Assembly: GCA_041650635.1 (NCBI GenBank) | Contig: JBAZKV010000012.1 | Span: forward strand, 1-51,980 | Source of the DNA: Candidatus Margulisiibacteriota bacterium | GTDB taxonomy: Bacteria; Margulisbacteria; WOR-1; JAKLHX01; JBAZKV01 | DNA length: 51,980 nucleotides | Direction of reading: 5' to 3' | Part shown: positions 30,962 to 38,838 of the stretch, one piece after another | Position numbering within the stretch: the stretch's first letter is position 1 | Layout of the letters: every line of letters begins with the position of its first letter | Notes under the pieces: model-generated | What the model was told of the DNA's origin: nothing | What the model saw: the letters and a program-made list of their open reading frames with translations, nothing else | Databases searched by the model: none | Translations under genes and position numbers: made by a program

Positions 30962-30994
30962 CCCTCTCCCATCGGGAGAGGGACGGGGTGAGGG
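30962..30994 (-). repeat. Right terminal repeat of the DUF559 module
   Basis: CCCTCTCCC (30962-30970), ATC, GGGAGAGGG (30974-30982), then ACGGGGTGAGGG. It is the inverted partner of the left repeat with three or four differences, and it begins 4 nt after the end of bioF. Its GGGGAG may serve as ribosome-binding site for the TTG start of the DUF559 gene. Confidence 0.8.
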
Positions 30995-30998
30995 GGTA

Positions 30999-32138
30999 TC
31001 AAAGGACCTCCGCCACCCTCTTTAACATCTCTCTGCTGTGCCCGAAGTTGAGAGAAAACCTCAGCCTCGCGCTGCCCTTTGGCACGGTAGGATGCCTTAT
31101 CGGAAGGACCCAGAAGCCGTTCTTTTTAAGAGAGTTAGAAAGCTTGACCGCCGCAGCGTTCTCTCCTACAACTACAGGAACGATCTGCGAACTGCCCAGG
31201 ACTTTTAGGCCTTTTTCACTTAACAAGGACCTGAAATAAGAGGAATTTCCAAGAAGTTCCCTGGCCCTTTGTCTTTCTTTTTTGACCACATCTATCGCGG
31301 CAAGATCGGCTGCCGCCACCGCGGGAGGCAGAGAAGTTGAATAGATAAAACTGCGGCAGGTGTTTATAAGATAATTCTTCATGTTCCTCGAGCAGGCAAG
31401 ATAGGCGCCAAAGCTACCCAGGGCTTTGCTGAAGGTCCCCATTATCAGGTCAATTTCTTCCGACAACTTTTCCTGCTCCACAAATCCCGCCCCGGTCTTT
31501 CCGAAAACTCCCGTGGCATGAGCCTCGTCAACAAAGAGAAGAGCGTTGTATTTGTTCTTGATCCTTACAAGGTCCTCAAGGGGAGCCAGGTCGCCGTCCA
31601 TGCTAAAAACAGACTCGGTTATTACAAGAGCGTGCCTGAAGTTTTTTCTGTGCCGCTTCAGGATATCCTCCAGATGCTGAATATTGTTGTGTCTGAACCT
31701 AAAATGCGAGGCGCCGGAAAGCTGGACTCCGTCTATTATGCTGGCATGGCTTAGCCTGTCCGAAAGCACCAGGTCCTCTTTGCCGCAGAGCGCGCTGATG
31801 ATGCCAACATTGGCCTGGTAACCGGTATTGAATACTAGAGCAGCCTCTTTTTGCTTGAACTCGGCTGTCTTTGTTTCGAGCCCGTCGTGGACATCAAAAC
31901 TCCCAGAAAGAAGTCTGGAACCCAAAGAACCGACCCCGTATTTGTCCAGGGCATTTTTTGCAGCCTCGACCAAAGCGGGATGGCTGGAGAGCCCCAGATA
32001 ATTGTTAGAGGAAAAGTCGATGTACCTACAGCCTTCGATCTCTATCTCGACCTCGTTCCTTGACGAAAGATGGGTTAAAGCCCTGAAGGCGCCTTCTTCC
32101 TTTCTTGTCTTAAGGAATTCCTTTATCCGGTCTTCCAC
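30999..32138 (-). CDS. bioF: 8-amino-7-oxononanoate synthase
   Basis: BioF joins pimeloyl-ACP (or -CoA) and alanine to give KAPA, a PLP-dependent decarboxylating condensation. 379 residues from a GTG at 32138; homology (VEDRIKEFLKTRKEEG) begins there, 16 nt inside the end of bioB, and the longer frame upstream reads through bioB in the wrong frame. Motifs: DFSSNNYLGLSSHP, GSRLLSG, DRLSHASIIDG, VDEAHATGVFG with the cofactor Asp, and GTFSKALGSFGAY with the PLP lysine. The glycine-rich GSRLLSGSFDVH is typical of the alpha-oxoamine synthase family. A 2-amino-3-ketobutyrate ligase role is unlikely given the context. Confidence 0.96.
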   Translation of the reverse strand: MEDRIKEFLKTRKEEGAFRALTHLSSRNEVEIEIEGCRYIDFSSNNYLGLSSHPALVEAAKNALDKYGVGSLGSRLLSGSFDVHDGLETKTAEFKQKEAALVFNTGYQANVGIISALCGKEDLVLSDRLSHASIIDGVQLSGASHFRFRHNNIQHLEDILKRHRKNFRHALVITESVFSMDGDLAPLEDLVRIKNKYNALLFVDEAHATGVFGKTGAGFVEQEKLSEEIDLIMGTFSKALGSFGAYLACSRNMKNYLINTCRSFIYSTSLPPAVAAADLAAIDVVKKERQRARELLGNSSYFRSLLSEKGLKVLGSSQIVPVVVGENAAAVKLSNSLKKNGFWVLPIRHPTVPKGSARLRFSLNFGHSREMLKRVAEVL

Positions 32139-33073
32139 AGTTGCCCTATCTCTCTTATGAATTTTTTGTCCTCTTCCACAGACCTTCCTCTCGTGGTTAG
32201 GTATCCCCCGATCAGCATCCCGTTGGCGCCTGCCGCAAAACACATCGCCTGGTAATCCTTCATAACTGTTTCCCTGCCTGCAGCCACTATTATAGATACA
32301 TCTCCGAGCATTATCCGGAAGATCGCAATTGTGCGCACAGCATCAAAAGGCGTAATGAAGTCGGCCTTTCCCATTGCTGTGCCCTTGACCGGAACAAGGA
32401 TATTTATTGGGACCGAATCCACTTCGAGTTCTTTTAATGTGGAGGCCATGTCAAGCCTGTCCTGCCAACTCTCCCCCAGTCCGATTATCCCTCCGCTGCA
32501 GACCTCAAGTCCCGCCGACTTAGCAGCTTTGATCGTTGCGACCCTTTCATCAAAAGTATGTGTTGAAACTATTTTAGGATAGAAATTCCTTGAGGTCTCG
32601 ATGTTATGATGATATCTGGAAAGCCCGGCAGCCTTAAGTCTTTTCAACTGTTTTTCTGAAAGAGCGCCCAACGATGCACACAATCGTATTTCTATTGCTT
32701 GCCCCGAGCGAGCGTCAGCGAGTCGAGGGGTATTTCTATGTATTTCCCTGTATGTTTCTTCAATAGTTTTGAGTTCATCTTCTGTAAGAACATTTCCGCT
32801 CGTAACTATACTGAATCTTTTAGCTCCGTTCTCCTGCGCGTGCAACGCCTCATTAGCCATGGTTTCTTTTGTCTTAAGCGGGTACACTTCTATATCGGCG
32901 CTGTGAAAGGACGATTGGGCGCAAAATTTGCAGTCTTCCGTGCAGAGACCGGACTTGGCATTTGTGATCGTACAGACATCAAGAGGCAGAGAAAGGCCCC
33001 TGCGCTTTTCGTCTGCTTTCTTGATAAGGTCCGCTATCGGCAGCTCAAGCAGTTCGCCGTAAGAGGAGTTCAT
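32123..33073 (-). CDS. bioB: Biotin synthase
   Basis: BioB is the radical SAM enzyme that inserts sulfur into dethiobiotin. 316 residues. The SAM cluster cysteines are Cys44, 48 and 51 in CTEDCKFC; ligands of the auxiliary [2Fe-2S] cluster would include the cysteine in RLCASLG and the one in EVCSGGIIG. YHHNIETSRNFYPKI and GLGESWQDR are family motifs. Between REIH and IEIRLCASLG there are about 12 extra residues (RNTPRLADARSGQA) encoded by a palindromic repeat at 32702-32730; this falls before a strand of the barrel, close to the RLC cysteine. The frame is intact, so the enzyme is probably still functional. Confidence 0.96.
   Translation of the reverse strand: MNSSYGELLELPIADLIKKADEKRRGLSLPLDVCTITNAKSGLCTEDCKFCAQSSFHSADIEVYPLKTKETMANEALHAQENGAKRFSIVTSGNVLTEDELKTIEETYREIHRNTPRLADARSGQAIEIRLCASLGALSEKQLKRLKAAGLSRYHHNIETSRNFYPKIVSTHTFDERVATIKAAKSAGLEVCSGGIIGLGESWQDRLDMASTLKELEVDSVPINILVPVKGTAMGKADFITPFDAVRTIAIFRIMLGDVSIIVAAGRETVMKDYQAMCFAAGANGMLIGGYLTTRGRSVEEDKKFIREIGQLWKTG
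32702..32730. repeat. In-frame palindromic insertion in bioB
   Basis: CCCC (32702-32705), GAGCGA, GCGTCA, GCGAGTCGA, GGGG (32727-32730). The ends pair, and the core halves GAGCGA and GTCGA match the core of the nested units in the YhcG-type gene at 49420-49481. A 10-bp direct repeat GTATTTCTAT lies on both sides (32686-32695 and 32730-32739). It encodes PRLADARSG in BioB. Confidence 0.75.
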
Positions 33074-33104
33074 ACGAGCTGATCCCGATTAAACAAAAAG
33101 ACGC

Positions 33105-33266
33105 TTACTTCTTTTCGTTCTCCGCGACAAATTTCTTGATCTCCTCGATATTCTCGAGTATCAGTTTTGCTTTTGACATCCCGAACTGGAAAGGATACTG
33201 GTCATCCTCGTTCCTTTTTAATACTATCATCGGCTTACCCTTGAACTCGGACCTTTCAACTACCAT
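33105..33266 (-). CDS. Conserved-looking 53-residue protein at the head of the biotin operon
   Basis: A 53-residue frame with ATG at 33266 and a strong AAAGGAG site 8 nt upstream. The product reads MVVERSEFKGKPMIVLKR, then NEDDQYPFQFGMSKAKLILEN and a charged end IEEIKKFVAEN. It is a small soluble protein of strand-strand-helix form. I believe short proteins of this pattern occur in other bacteria without known function, but I cannot name a family. It lies directly downstream of a good promoter and 31 nt ahead of bioB, so it is probably cotranscribed with the biotin genes. A DNA- or nucleic-acid-binding role is possible but not shown. Confidence 0.75.
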   Translation of the reverse strand: MVVERSEFKGKPMIVLKRNEDDQYPFQFGMSKAKLILENIEEIKKFVAENEKK

Positions 33267-33287
33267 TAGTTTTTCTCCTTTAAGAAC

Positions 33288-33316
33288 ATAATATCAGAGA
33301 TGCTCTCTGTTTTCAA
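33288..33316 (-). promoter_or_regulatory. Promoter of the biotin operon with operator-like palindrome in the spacer
   Basis: On the minus strand TTGAAA (33311-33316), a 17-bp spacer and TATTAT (33288-33293), 21 nt before the ATG of the 53-residue gene. The spacer contains a perfect inverted repeat, CAGAGA and TCTCTG around three bases (33295-33309). A repressor bound there would block RNA polymerase. The site does not look like the BioR half-site (TTATCTATAA) or a typical long BirA operator. Confidence 0.7.
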
Positions 33317-33326
33317 ATTGCGCTCG

Positions 33327-33908
33327 TCAATTGTTACCGATAGGATAAAGTCCGGGGTTTTTAGGCGGAACAAGCGTGGAAGGAACTTCAAGGTCGTTTT
33401 CTTCAAGCAGGATCACATCCCTGAGTATATCAGCCGCGGGGCCCTGTTTAATTATTTCACCGCCGTTGATCAGAACCACTTTTGAACAGGTCTCAAAGGC
33501 AAGCTCAGGGTCGCAGGTCGCTATAAGTTTTGTGCCTTCTTTTTCTCTGATCAAACCGACCAACTGGTCCTTGTGCCTTGCGTCAAGACCGGTTATAGGC
33601 TCATCAAGGCAGATTATATCTATGCCCGACACAAGAAGCTGTTCTGCCGCGGCATAGCGGTTTTCGCCCTCACTCAAAGGCCCGTGGACCTGCTGATGCA
33701 GTATTCCGGGAGATGAAAGGACCCTGACAAATCCTTCTCCGCTAAGAGAACCTTCTATTATTTTGATCAGGGTCGATTTGCCGCTGCCGTTAGGCCCTAT
33801 AATGGCGACAGCTTCTCCCTCAAGGATTTCCAGACTTATATTTGAAAGGGCTGCTTCCTTGCCAGGGTAAGCATATGAAACCTCTCTCAACTCTACCGCC
33901 GTATTCAT
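33327..33908 (-). CDS. Very short ABC ATPase, EcfA/CbiO-like
   Basis: 193 residues from the ATG at 33908, which forms an ATGA junction with the glgP stop; a longer open frame upstream is not homologous. The start LREVSYAYPGKEAALSNISLEI and the end ILLEENDLEVP resemble ATPases of energy-coupling-factor importers. Walker A is GPNGSGKST (residues 38-46), and Walker B is IICLDEPITGLD (98-109). The segment between them is about 50 residues shorter than usual: no proper Q-loop subdomain is present and the signature is degenerate (PLSEGENR instead of LSGGQ). No permease or substrate-binding partner is nearby. It may be an active minimal ATPase, a regulatory remnant, or decayed. Confidence 0.75.
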   Translation of the reverse strand: MNTAVELREVSYAYPGKEAALSNISLEILEGEAVAIIGPNGSGKSTLIKIIEGSLSGEGFVRVLSSPGILHQQVHGPLSEGENRYAAAEQLLVSGIDIICLDEPITGLDARHKDQLVGLIREKEGTKLIATCDPELAFETCSKVVLINGGEIIKQGPAADILRDVILLEENDLEVPSTLVPPKNPGLYPIGNN

Positions 33909-35890
33909 TTTTCCCAGACCTCCGCATCGTACTGTCTTACCATCCTGTGGGTAGAAAAGAAAGCGGCCTCCCCTATGCAATTGATCATCATGTCAACCCA
34001 GGGGGAGTCCTCAAGAGAGGTATTTCCAGCAGAAGTATCATAATAGAGCTTTGCCATTTCGCCTAAAGCCTTGTAGAGTTCTTTGGAGTCCTGCTCCAGG
34101 CGCAGATCGCTTTCACTTCCCATCTGCCCTTCTTTAGGAACATATCCAAAGATACGCCCAATGTTCTTGTCCTTTGCCTCAACCACCCAGCCGTCAAGAG
34201 TGCTGAGCTGAAGGACCCCGTTAACAATGGCCTTCATGCCGCTGGTCCCGGAAGCCTCAAAAGGAGGTATAGGATTGTTGAGCCAGATGTCGCTGCAGCT
34301 GGTAAGGAGCTTGCCAAAATATGTGTCGTAGTTCTCAAGAAAATAAACTCTCAGGGACTTTCTCTGCCCTCCAAGGTGCGTGATCTTTGACATCATTTCT
34401 TCTATCTGCACCGAAGCAGAAAGGTCTGCAGGATGCGCCTTGCCGGCAATTATGATCTGAAGGCCTCCCGCCTCTTTTGCTATTTTCACAAGTTCTCCGG
34501 GGTCCTGAAAAATAAGGGTAGGCCTCTTGTATCCTGCAAACCTCCTTGCCCACGAAACAGTAAGGACCTTGGGATCAAAGAACCAGGCTTTTAAAAGAGA
34601 GGCTAGCCTATTCTTGTTCTCCTGATGCGCATCCCAGAGCTCTTTCCTGAAAGCGGGGTCTTTTTTAAGCTGCATGACATTCCTGAGGAGTTCCGGGTCG
34701 GATTCTATGTCGCCAAGCTCTGCCTTGCGGTTGGCGAGGACCTTTTTTATGGGTTCCGACATCCAGGTAAAAGTATGGATGCCGTTCGTTATGCTCTTGA
34801 TCTTGTCCTTGAACTGAGGGAACTGTATGTGCATCACCTCGCCGTGCTTTTTGGAAACTCCGTTAACCTTATCGCAATGCCTTATCAACAACTGGGTAAG
34901 ATTTGCTACCCCGGGATTTTTGTCATCGGATCCGAGTCTTACCGTCAGACCCGCCCTTTCGCTGCCCATGGCCGCCTCTACCTCCTGCAGGCCGAACCTG
35001 TCATGCCCGGCCTCCACCGGCGTGTGGCAGGTATATCCAAATGAAGAGGACAATTCCTTTTCCGGGACCTTTAGTGCTTTTTCTATCATGGCAAAGGCAG
35101 CATGTCCTTCGTTGAGGTGGTATCTGCCGATCTTGTAGCCCAGAGCTTCCAGCGCCGCCATGCCGCCGGCCCCAAGTATCATCCTCTGTACGATCTTGGT
35201 CCAGGCATTGGTGCTGCGGTACAACTGGTCGGTATACTCTCTGAGATATTCCACATTTTCGAAAGTATTAGCGTCAAGAAGCACCAGAGGTACGACATTC
35301 TTAAGGTCGTACGAATACACATAGTATTTCCACAGTTTGAGGACAAGTTTCTGTCCGCTTAAAGCTATATCGACTTTCTTCTTGAGAGGGACCAGCCCGG
35401 GATAGGTTTCGGGGTCCCAGGTAAGCTCCTCCGGGAACTGTCCGCCGCCCTTGAACCAGAATTTTTGGCTGAAATAACCTTTGTGCCAGAGGACACCCAC
35501 CGCCACCAGAGGTAGCGCAAGGTCAGCAGCTGACTTAAGCGTGTCGCCCGCAAGAACGCCCAGGCCTCCGCTGTAGATGGGAAGGTCGATCATCCTGTCC
35601 ACATTGAGCCGATGAAAATAGTCCATTTGCGTCATATTGGAAAAAACTTCGTGCTCCTTGACAAAATTTGAAGGAGAGATCTTCCTTGTTGTCTTAAAAG
35701 CATGGTACACAGAAGGCGCCAGCCCGTACTCCATGGAAAAATAAGCCACGGACCTTGACGATCCTGACACCAGTTTTTCTTCCGCCTCGATTATAGGCTC
35801 AATAGGATAACCGAACCATGAGGCCTGAATGTCGGCAGAAAAACCTCCCCTTTCTTCTATCCCCGTCAGATCAACAAGCCGGTTCTTCAT
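33905..35890 (-). CDS. glgP: Alpha-glucan (glycogen/maltodextrin) phosphorylase
   Basis: A GT35 phosphorylase that releases glucose 1-phosphate from alpha-1,4-glucan. 661 residues, belonging to the shorter bacterial and archaeal type rather than the 800-residue E. coli type. Motifs: VAYFSMEYGL, PIYSGGLGVLAGD, HLNEGHAAFAM, WARRFAGYKRPTL, and EASGTSGMKAIVNGVLQLSTLDGW, which carries the PLP lysine (GTSGMK). It overlaps the GAF-like gene by 20 nt and the small ABC ATPase by 4 nt, so the three are one transcription unit. Together with the GH13 enzyme it suggests storage or use of alpha-glucan. Confidence 0.96.
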   Translation of the reverse strand: MKNRLVDLTGIEERGGFSADIQASWFGYPIEPIIEAEEKLVSGSSRSVAYFSMEYGLAPSVYHAFKTTRKISPSNFVKEHEVFSNMTQMDYFHRLNVDRMIDLPIYSGGLGVLAGDTLKSAADLALPLVAVGVLWHKGYFSQKFWFKGGGQFPEELTWDPETYPGLVPLKKKVDIALSGQKLVLKLWKYYVYSYDLKNVVPLVLLDANTFENVEYLREYTDQLYRSTNAWTKIVQRMILGAGGMAALEALGYKIGRYHLNEGHAAFAMIEKALKVPEKELSSSFGYTCHTPVEAGHDRFGLQEVEAAMGSERAGLTVRLGSDDKNPGVANLTQLLIRHCDKVNGVSKKHGEVMHIQFPQFKDKIKSITNGIHTFTWMSEPIKKVLANRKAELGDIESDPELLRNVMQLKKDPAFRKELWDAHQENKNRLASLLKAWFFDPKVLTVSWARRFAGYKRPTLIFQDPGELVKIAKEAGGLQIIIAGKAHPADLSASVQIEEMMSKITHLGGQRKSLRVYFLENYDTYFGKLLTSCSDIWLNNPIPPFEASGTSGMKAIVNGVLQLSTLDGWVVEAKDKNIGRIFGYVPKEGQMGSESDLRLEQDSKELYKALGEMAKLYYDTSAGNTSLEDSPWVDMMINCIGEAAFFSTHRMVRQYDAEVWEK

Positions 35891-36527
35891 GTCCCTTACT
35901 GTCCCCTTTCTCTACTCTGCTCAGGGCAGCTGAAGCCAGCTTGACAGCTGCTTCCACTGTTCTAAGGTCTTTTAGATCGTTCCCGAATATGGGGATGATT
36001 ATCACATTCCCCAAAAGTTTGCCCTCCCTGGTCAGCCCCATTGCATAAAAGTGCCTGACTTTGAAGAACTGATCTATGTCCTCGGCTATTTCCATAGGCA
36101 CTTTACCAAGAGAGATCCTGTGGATGCCGCCTTCCACTTTCTTGAGCCGGCCGCTGGTCAGTATCTGCCGGGCTTCGCCATCAAGCTTGAACACAGTGTT
36201 CAAATAGTCCCTGCCCAGCATCTGCAGGGCTTTTTGTACCAAAGGCCCCACACCGCTGATAGCCCTGGAAGAGAACTGGTCATACATGTTGTCAAAGGAA
36301 TTGACAAGGACAAAAGAATCTCCGCTGACCTTGTGCAATTCTTCTGCAATGGCCCCGTAGATATTTGCGCTCCTATCAAGGCTCATCAGCCTTTCTGCAG
36401 CAGAGGAGAACATCTCCGCTATGCTGGCATCGGAAGCAACAACAGACCGTTTTCTAAGCACAAGAAAGAAGACCGCCGCAGAAGTTGCCAGGACAAGCAG
36501 AACCAGTGCTGCAGATAGATATACCAT
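35871..36527 (-). CDS. Membrane-anchored GAF-like domain protein
   Basis: 218 residues: one membrane helix at about 3-24, then a cytoplasmic domain. The layout RSANIYGAIAEELHKVSGDSFVLVNSFDN, a central variable part, and the strand-rich FYAMGLTREGKLLGNVIIIPIFGNDL fits a GAF-type sensor domain. No kinase, cyclase or response-regulator output domain is attached, and no ligand residues can be named. It is the first gene of the glgP unit and overlaps glgP by 20 nt, which hints that it senses something relevant to glucan use; that is inference. Divergent from cstA. Confidence 0.6.
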   Translation of the reverse strand: MVYLSAALVLLVLATSAAVFFLVLRKRSVVASDASIAEMFSSAAERLMSLDRSANIYGAIAEELHKVSGDSFVLVNSFDNMYDQFSSRAISGVGPLVQKALQMLGRDYLNTVFKLDGEARQILTSGRLKKVEGGIHRISLGKVPMEIAEDIDQFFKVRHFYAMGLTREGKLLGNVIIIPIFGNDLKDLRTVEAAVKLASAALSRVEKGDSKGHEEPAC

Positions 36528-36610
36528 GAAGCTATTCTATCAAATTAATCCCGCTTTACCAAATTTGATTTATCAGGGGGATAATAATAGAATGATCATG
36601 GAGAACAACA

Positions 36611-38452
36611 ATTAACGCCTTAACCCTTCTCATTATCGCTCTCTGCGTTTTTGCCCTGGCCTACAGGTATTACGGTGCGTTTCTGTCGGCAAAAGTGCTT
36701 GTTCTTGACAAAAACAGGCAGACCCCCGCCTACGCACTGAGGGACGGGCATGATTATCACCCCACCAACAAATGGGTGCTTTTTGGCCATCACTTTGCCG
36801 CCATAGCCGGCGCCGGGCCTCTGATAGGGCCGGTCCTTGCCGCGCAGTTCGGCTATCTTCCGGGGGCCGTCTGGATAATAATAGGAGCCGTTCTTGCCGG
36901 AGCGGTCCACGATTATGTCATCCTTTTTGCTTCGGTACGGCATAACGGGCTTTCCCTGCACAAAATCGCAAGGGACTATATAGGAAAGACCACCGGGATA
37001 GCAACAGCAATAGCAGTGCTTTTTATTATCATAACCGCGCTGGCTGGGCTTTCTATCGTGGTGGTAAATGCCCTTTCCCACAGCGCCTGGGGAACTTTTG
37101 CCATCGCCGTGAGCATCCCAGCTGCCCTGTTCGTTGGGCTATATATGTATGTACTAAGAAAAGGCGATATTGTCGGGGCATCTTTAATAGGGACACTTCT
37201 CCTTCTGGCGGGGGTGTTCTTTGGATACTATATCCAAAACTCTCCTGCGGCCATGGCCTTTACTTTTTCCAAACAGCAGCTCTCGATAATCCTTCCGGTA
37301 TACGGCTTCATTGCTTCCGTACTTCCTGTATGGATGCTGCTCTGTCCCAGGGATTATCTTAGTTCCTACCTTAAGATAGGGACTGTTGCTCTCTTGGGGG
37401 TGGGGATATTTTTTGTGAGGCCCGAGCTCAGCATGCCCGCCGTTACTCCGTTCATACACGGCGGAGGGCCTATAATCCCGGGCAGGGTCTGGCCATTTGT
37501 GTGCATCACTATAGCCTGCGGCGCCATCTCCGGGTTCCATGCCCTGATCTCCTCCGGCACAACGCCAAAAATGATCTCAAGCGAAAAAGACATCAGACTG
37601 ATAGGTTACGGAGCGATGCTGGTGGAAGGGTTTGTGGCGTTGATGGCGCTGATAGCCGCAACCACCCTTATCCCCGCCGATTATTTTGCGATAAACTGCT
37701 CTCCGGAGGTCTTTAAGACCCTGGGAATGCAGGTAAAAGACCTGCCCGTTTTGTCCGCTATGGTGCAGGAGAACATTGCCGGGCGGCCCGGAGGCGCGGT
37801 ATCGCTTGCTGTCGGCATGGCACAGATCTTTTCCGGCATACCGGGGATGAAAGGCCTGATGGGTTATTGGTATCACTTTGTCATTATGTTCGAAGCATTG
37901 TTCATTCTGACCACCGTTGACACAGGCACCCGGGTGGCAAGGTTCATTACGCAGGAGATACTGGGAAAGGTCTCAAAACCTTTTTCTGACATAAAATGGA
38001 AGCCCGGAATAGCAGTTTCGAGCTTTTTGGTGGTTTTTTCTTGGGGATATATGGTTTACAACGGGGACATCGCAACTATCTGGCCGATGTTCGGGGTGGC
38101 AAATCAATTGCTGGCTACTGCGGCTCTGATAATAGGAACAACTATAATCCTTAAGAACAGCAGAAAAAAACTCTATGCCCTGGTCACGTTCATCCCTATG
38201 GTCTTTATGCTTGCCACCACAGCGACCGCAGGCATAGAGAACATATTCTGGAACTATCTGCCGAAACAGACCTTTAACGGCAGATTGAACGCCCTGCTCT
38301 CCTGCGTGATGCTTATACTCGTCCTTATCATAGCCGTTGACGCGTTCATAAAATGGGCCGCTTACTTAAAAGAGCACGGGCTATCAGCTCAAAGCCCTGA
38401 CAAAGAAGAAAAGACATCCGAAAAAGAGGAAGCATTGGAGCTTGATATATAG
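36611..38452 (+). CDS. cstA: Carbon starvation protein A family transporter, unusual start
   Basis: CstA proteins import pyruvate or peptides through the inner membrane. From 36695 the frame encodes 585 residues with many membrane helices, plus family segments FGHHFAAIAGAGPLIGPVLAA and GFHALISSGTTPKM. A GTG at 36695 would cut off the first helix. In frame upstream, the codons from 36611 read (I/M)NALTLLIIALCVFALAYRYYG, the normal CstA N-terminus, but the first codon is ATT, with GGAG 7 nt upstream. The only upstream ATGs (36592, 36598) are one base out of frame. So this is either an AUU start or a one-base insertion or error near 36605-36611. With ATT the protein has 613 residues. Confidence 0.85.
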   Translation: MNALTLLIIALCVFALAYRYYGAFLSAKVLVLDKNRQTPAYALRDGHDYHPTNKWVLFGHHFAAIAGAGPLIGPVLAAQFGYLPGAVWIIIGAVLAGAVHDYVILFASVRHNGLSLHKIARDYIGKTTGIATAIAVLFIIITALAGLSIVVVNALSHSAWGTFAIAVSIPAALFVGLYMYVLRKGDIVGASLIGTLLLLAGVFFGYYIQNSPAAMAFTFSKQQLSIILPVYGFIASVLPVWMLLCPRDYLSSYLKIGTVALLGVGIFFVRPELSMPAVTPFIHGGGPIIPGRVWPFVCITIACGAISGFHALISSGTTPKMISSEKDIRLIGYGAMLVEGFVALMALIAATTLIPADYFAINCSPEVFKTLGMQVKDLPVLSAMVQENIAGRPGGAVSLAVGMAQIFSGIPGMKGLMGYWYHFVIMFEALFILTTVDTGTRVARFITQEILGKVSKPFSDIKWKPGIAVSSFLVVFSWGYMVYNGDIATIWPMFGVANQLLATAALIIGTTIILKNSRKKLYALVTFIPMVFMLATTATAGIENIFWNYLPKQTFNGRLNALLSCVMLILVLIIAVDAFIKWAAYLKEHGLSAQSPDKEEKTSEKEEALELDI

Positions 38453-38454
38453 CA

Positions 38455-38832
38455 ATGAGGAAGTTCCGGCCAATATTAGCATTAACTTTAACGGTCCTTG
38501 CCTTTACAACAGGATCGGCTTTTGCTGCGGAAAACCGACCGGACCTGATCCAAACAAAACCTTATTCATCATTTTCCATCCGGTTAAGATCCAATCCTAC
38601 CACCGGATATTCCTGGAAGATCTCAAAGATCTCGGATAAAAGGATCGTTAAAGCCTCGGCATCCAGGTATGAACCTGACCGGCCCGTTCTTTCGGGAAGC
38701 GGAGGACAGGAGATCTGGAGCTTCAAAGCTCTCAGACCGGGAAAAGCCAGGATAGAAATGTCCTATCAAAGGCCCTGGGAAAAAGGGGTCCCGCCCGCCA
38801 GGACAAAGACCTTCAGCATAAGGGTCAGGTAG
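38455..38832 (+). CDS. Chagasin-like (I42) cysteine protease inhibitor, secreted
   Basis: 125 residues. A signal peptide (about 1-24, cut near AFA-AEN) directs export. The mature part has the three loop motifs of chagasin inhibitors: NPTTGYSW (first loop), a GSGG segment leading to EIWSFKA (second), and YQRPWEKG (third, RPW). These loops plug the active site of papain-type cysteine peptidases. In bacteria such proteins are periplasmic or surface proteins, thought to guard against cysteine proteases. It starts 2 nt after the cstA stop and is probably cotranscribed with it. Confidence 0.88.
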   Translation: MRKFRPILALTLTVLAFTTGSAFAAENRPDLIQTKPYSSFSIRLRSNPTTGYSWKISKISDKRIVKASASRYEPDRPVLSGSGGQEIWSFKALRPGKARIEMSYQRPWEKGVPPARTKTFSIRVR

Positions 38833-38838
38833 CTGTCT

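Larger units (their letters stand above)
30581..30994 (-). mobile_element. 414-bp module: DUF559 gene bounded by terminal inverted repeats
   Basis: Both ends are copies of one repeat in opposite orientation. The left end reads CCCTCACCCTA then CCCTCTCCC; the right end, on the other strand, reads CCCTCACCCCGT then CCCTCTCCC. Each end also contains an internal palindrome. The module fills the space between the bioF stop (30999) and the bioH-like ATG (30576), so insertion did not break either gene. No transposase is encoded and no clear target duplication is seen. Confidence 0.7.

Noticed and set aside
36695..38452. GTG at 36695 as the cstA start
   Set aside because: It removes the first membrane helix, which is present in frame upstream with good family similarity and a ribosome-binding site.
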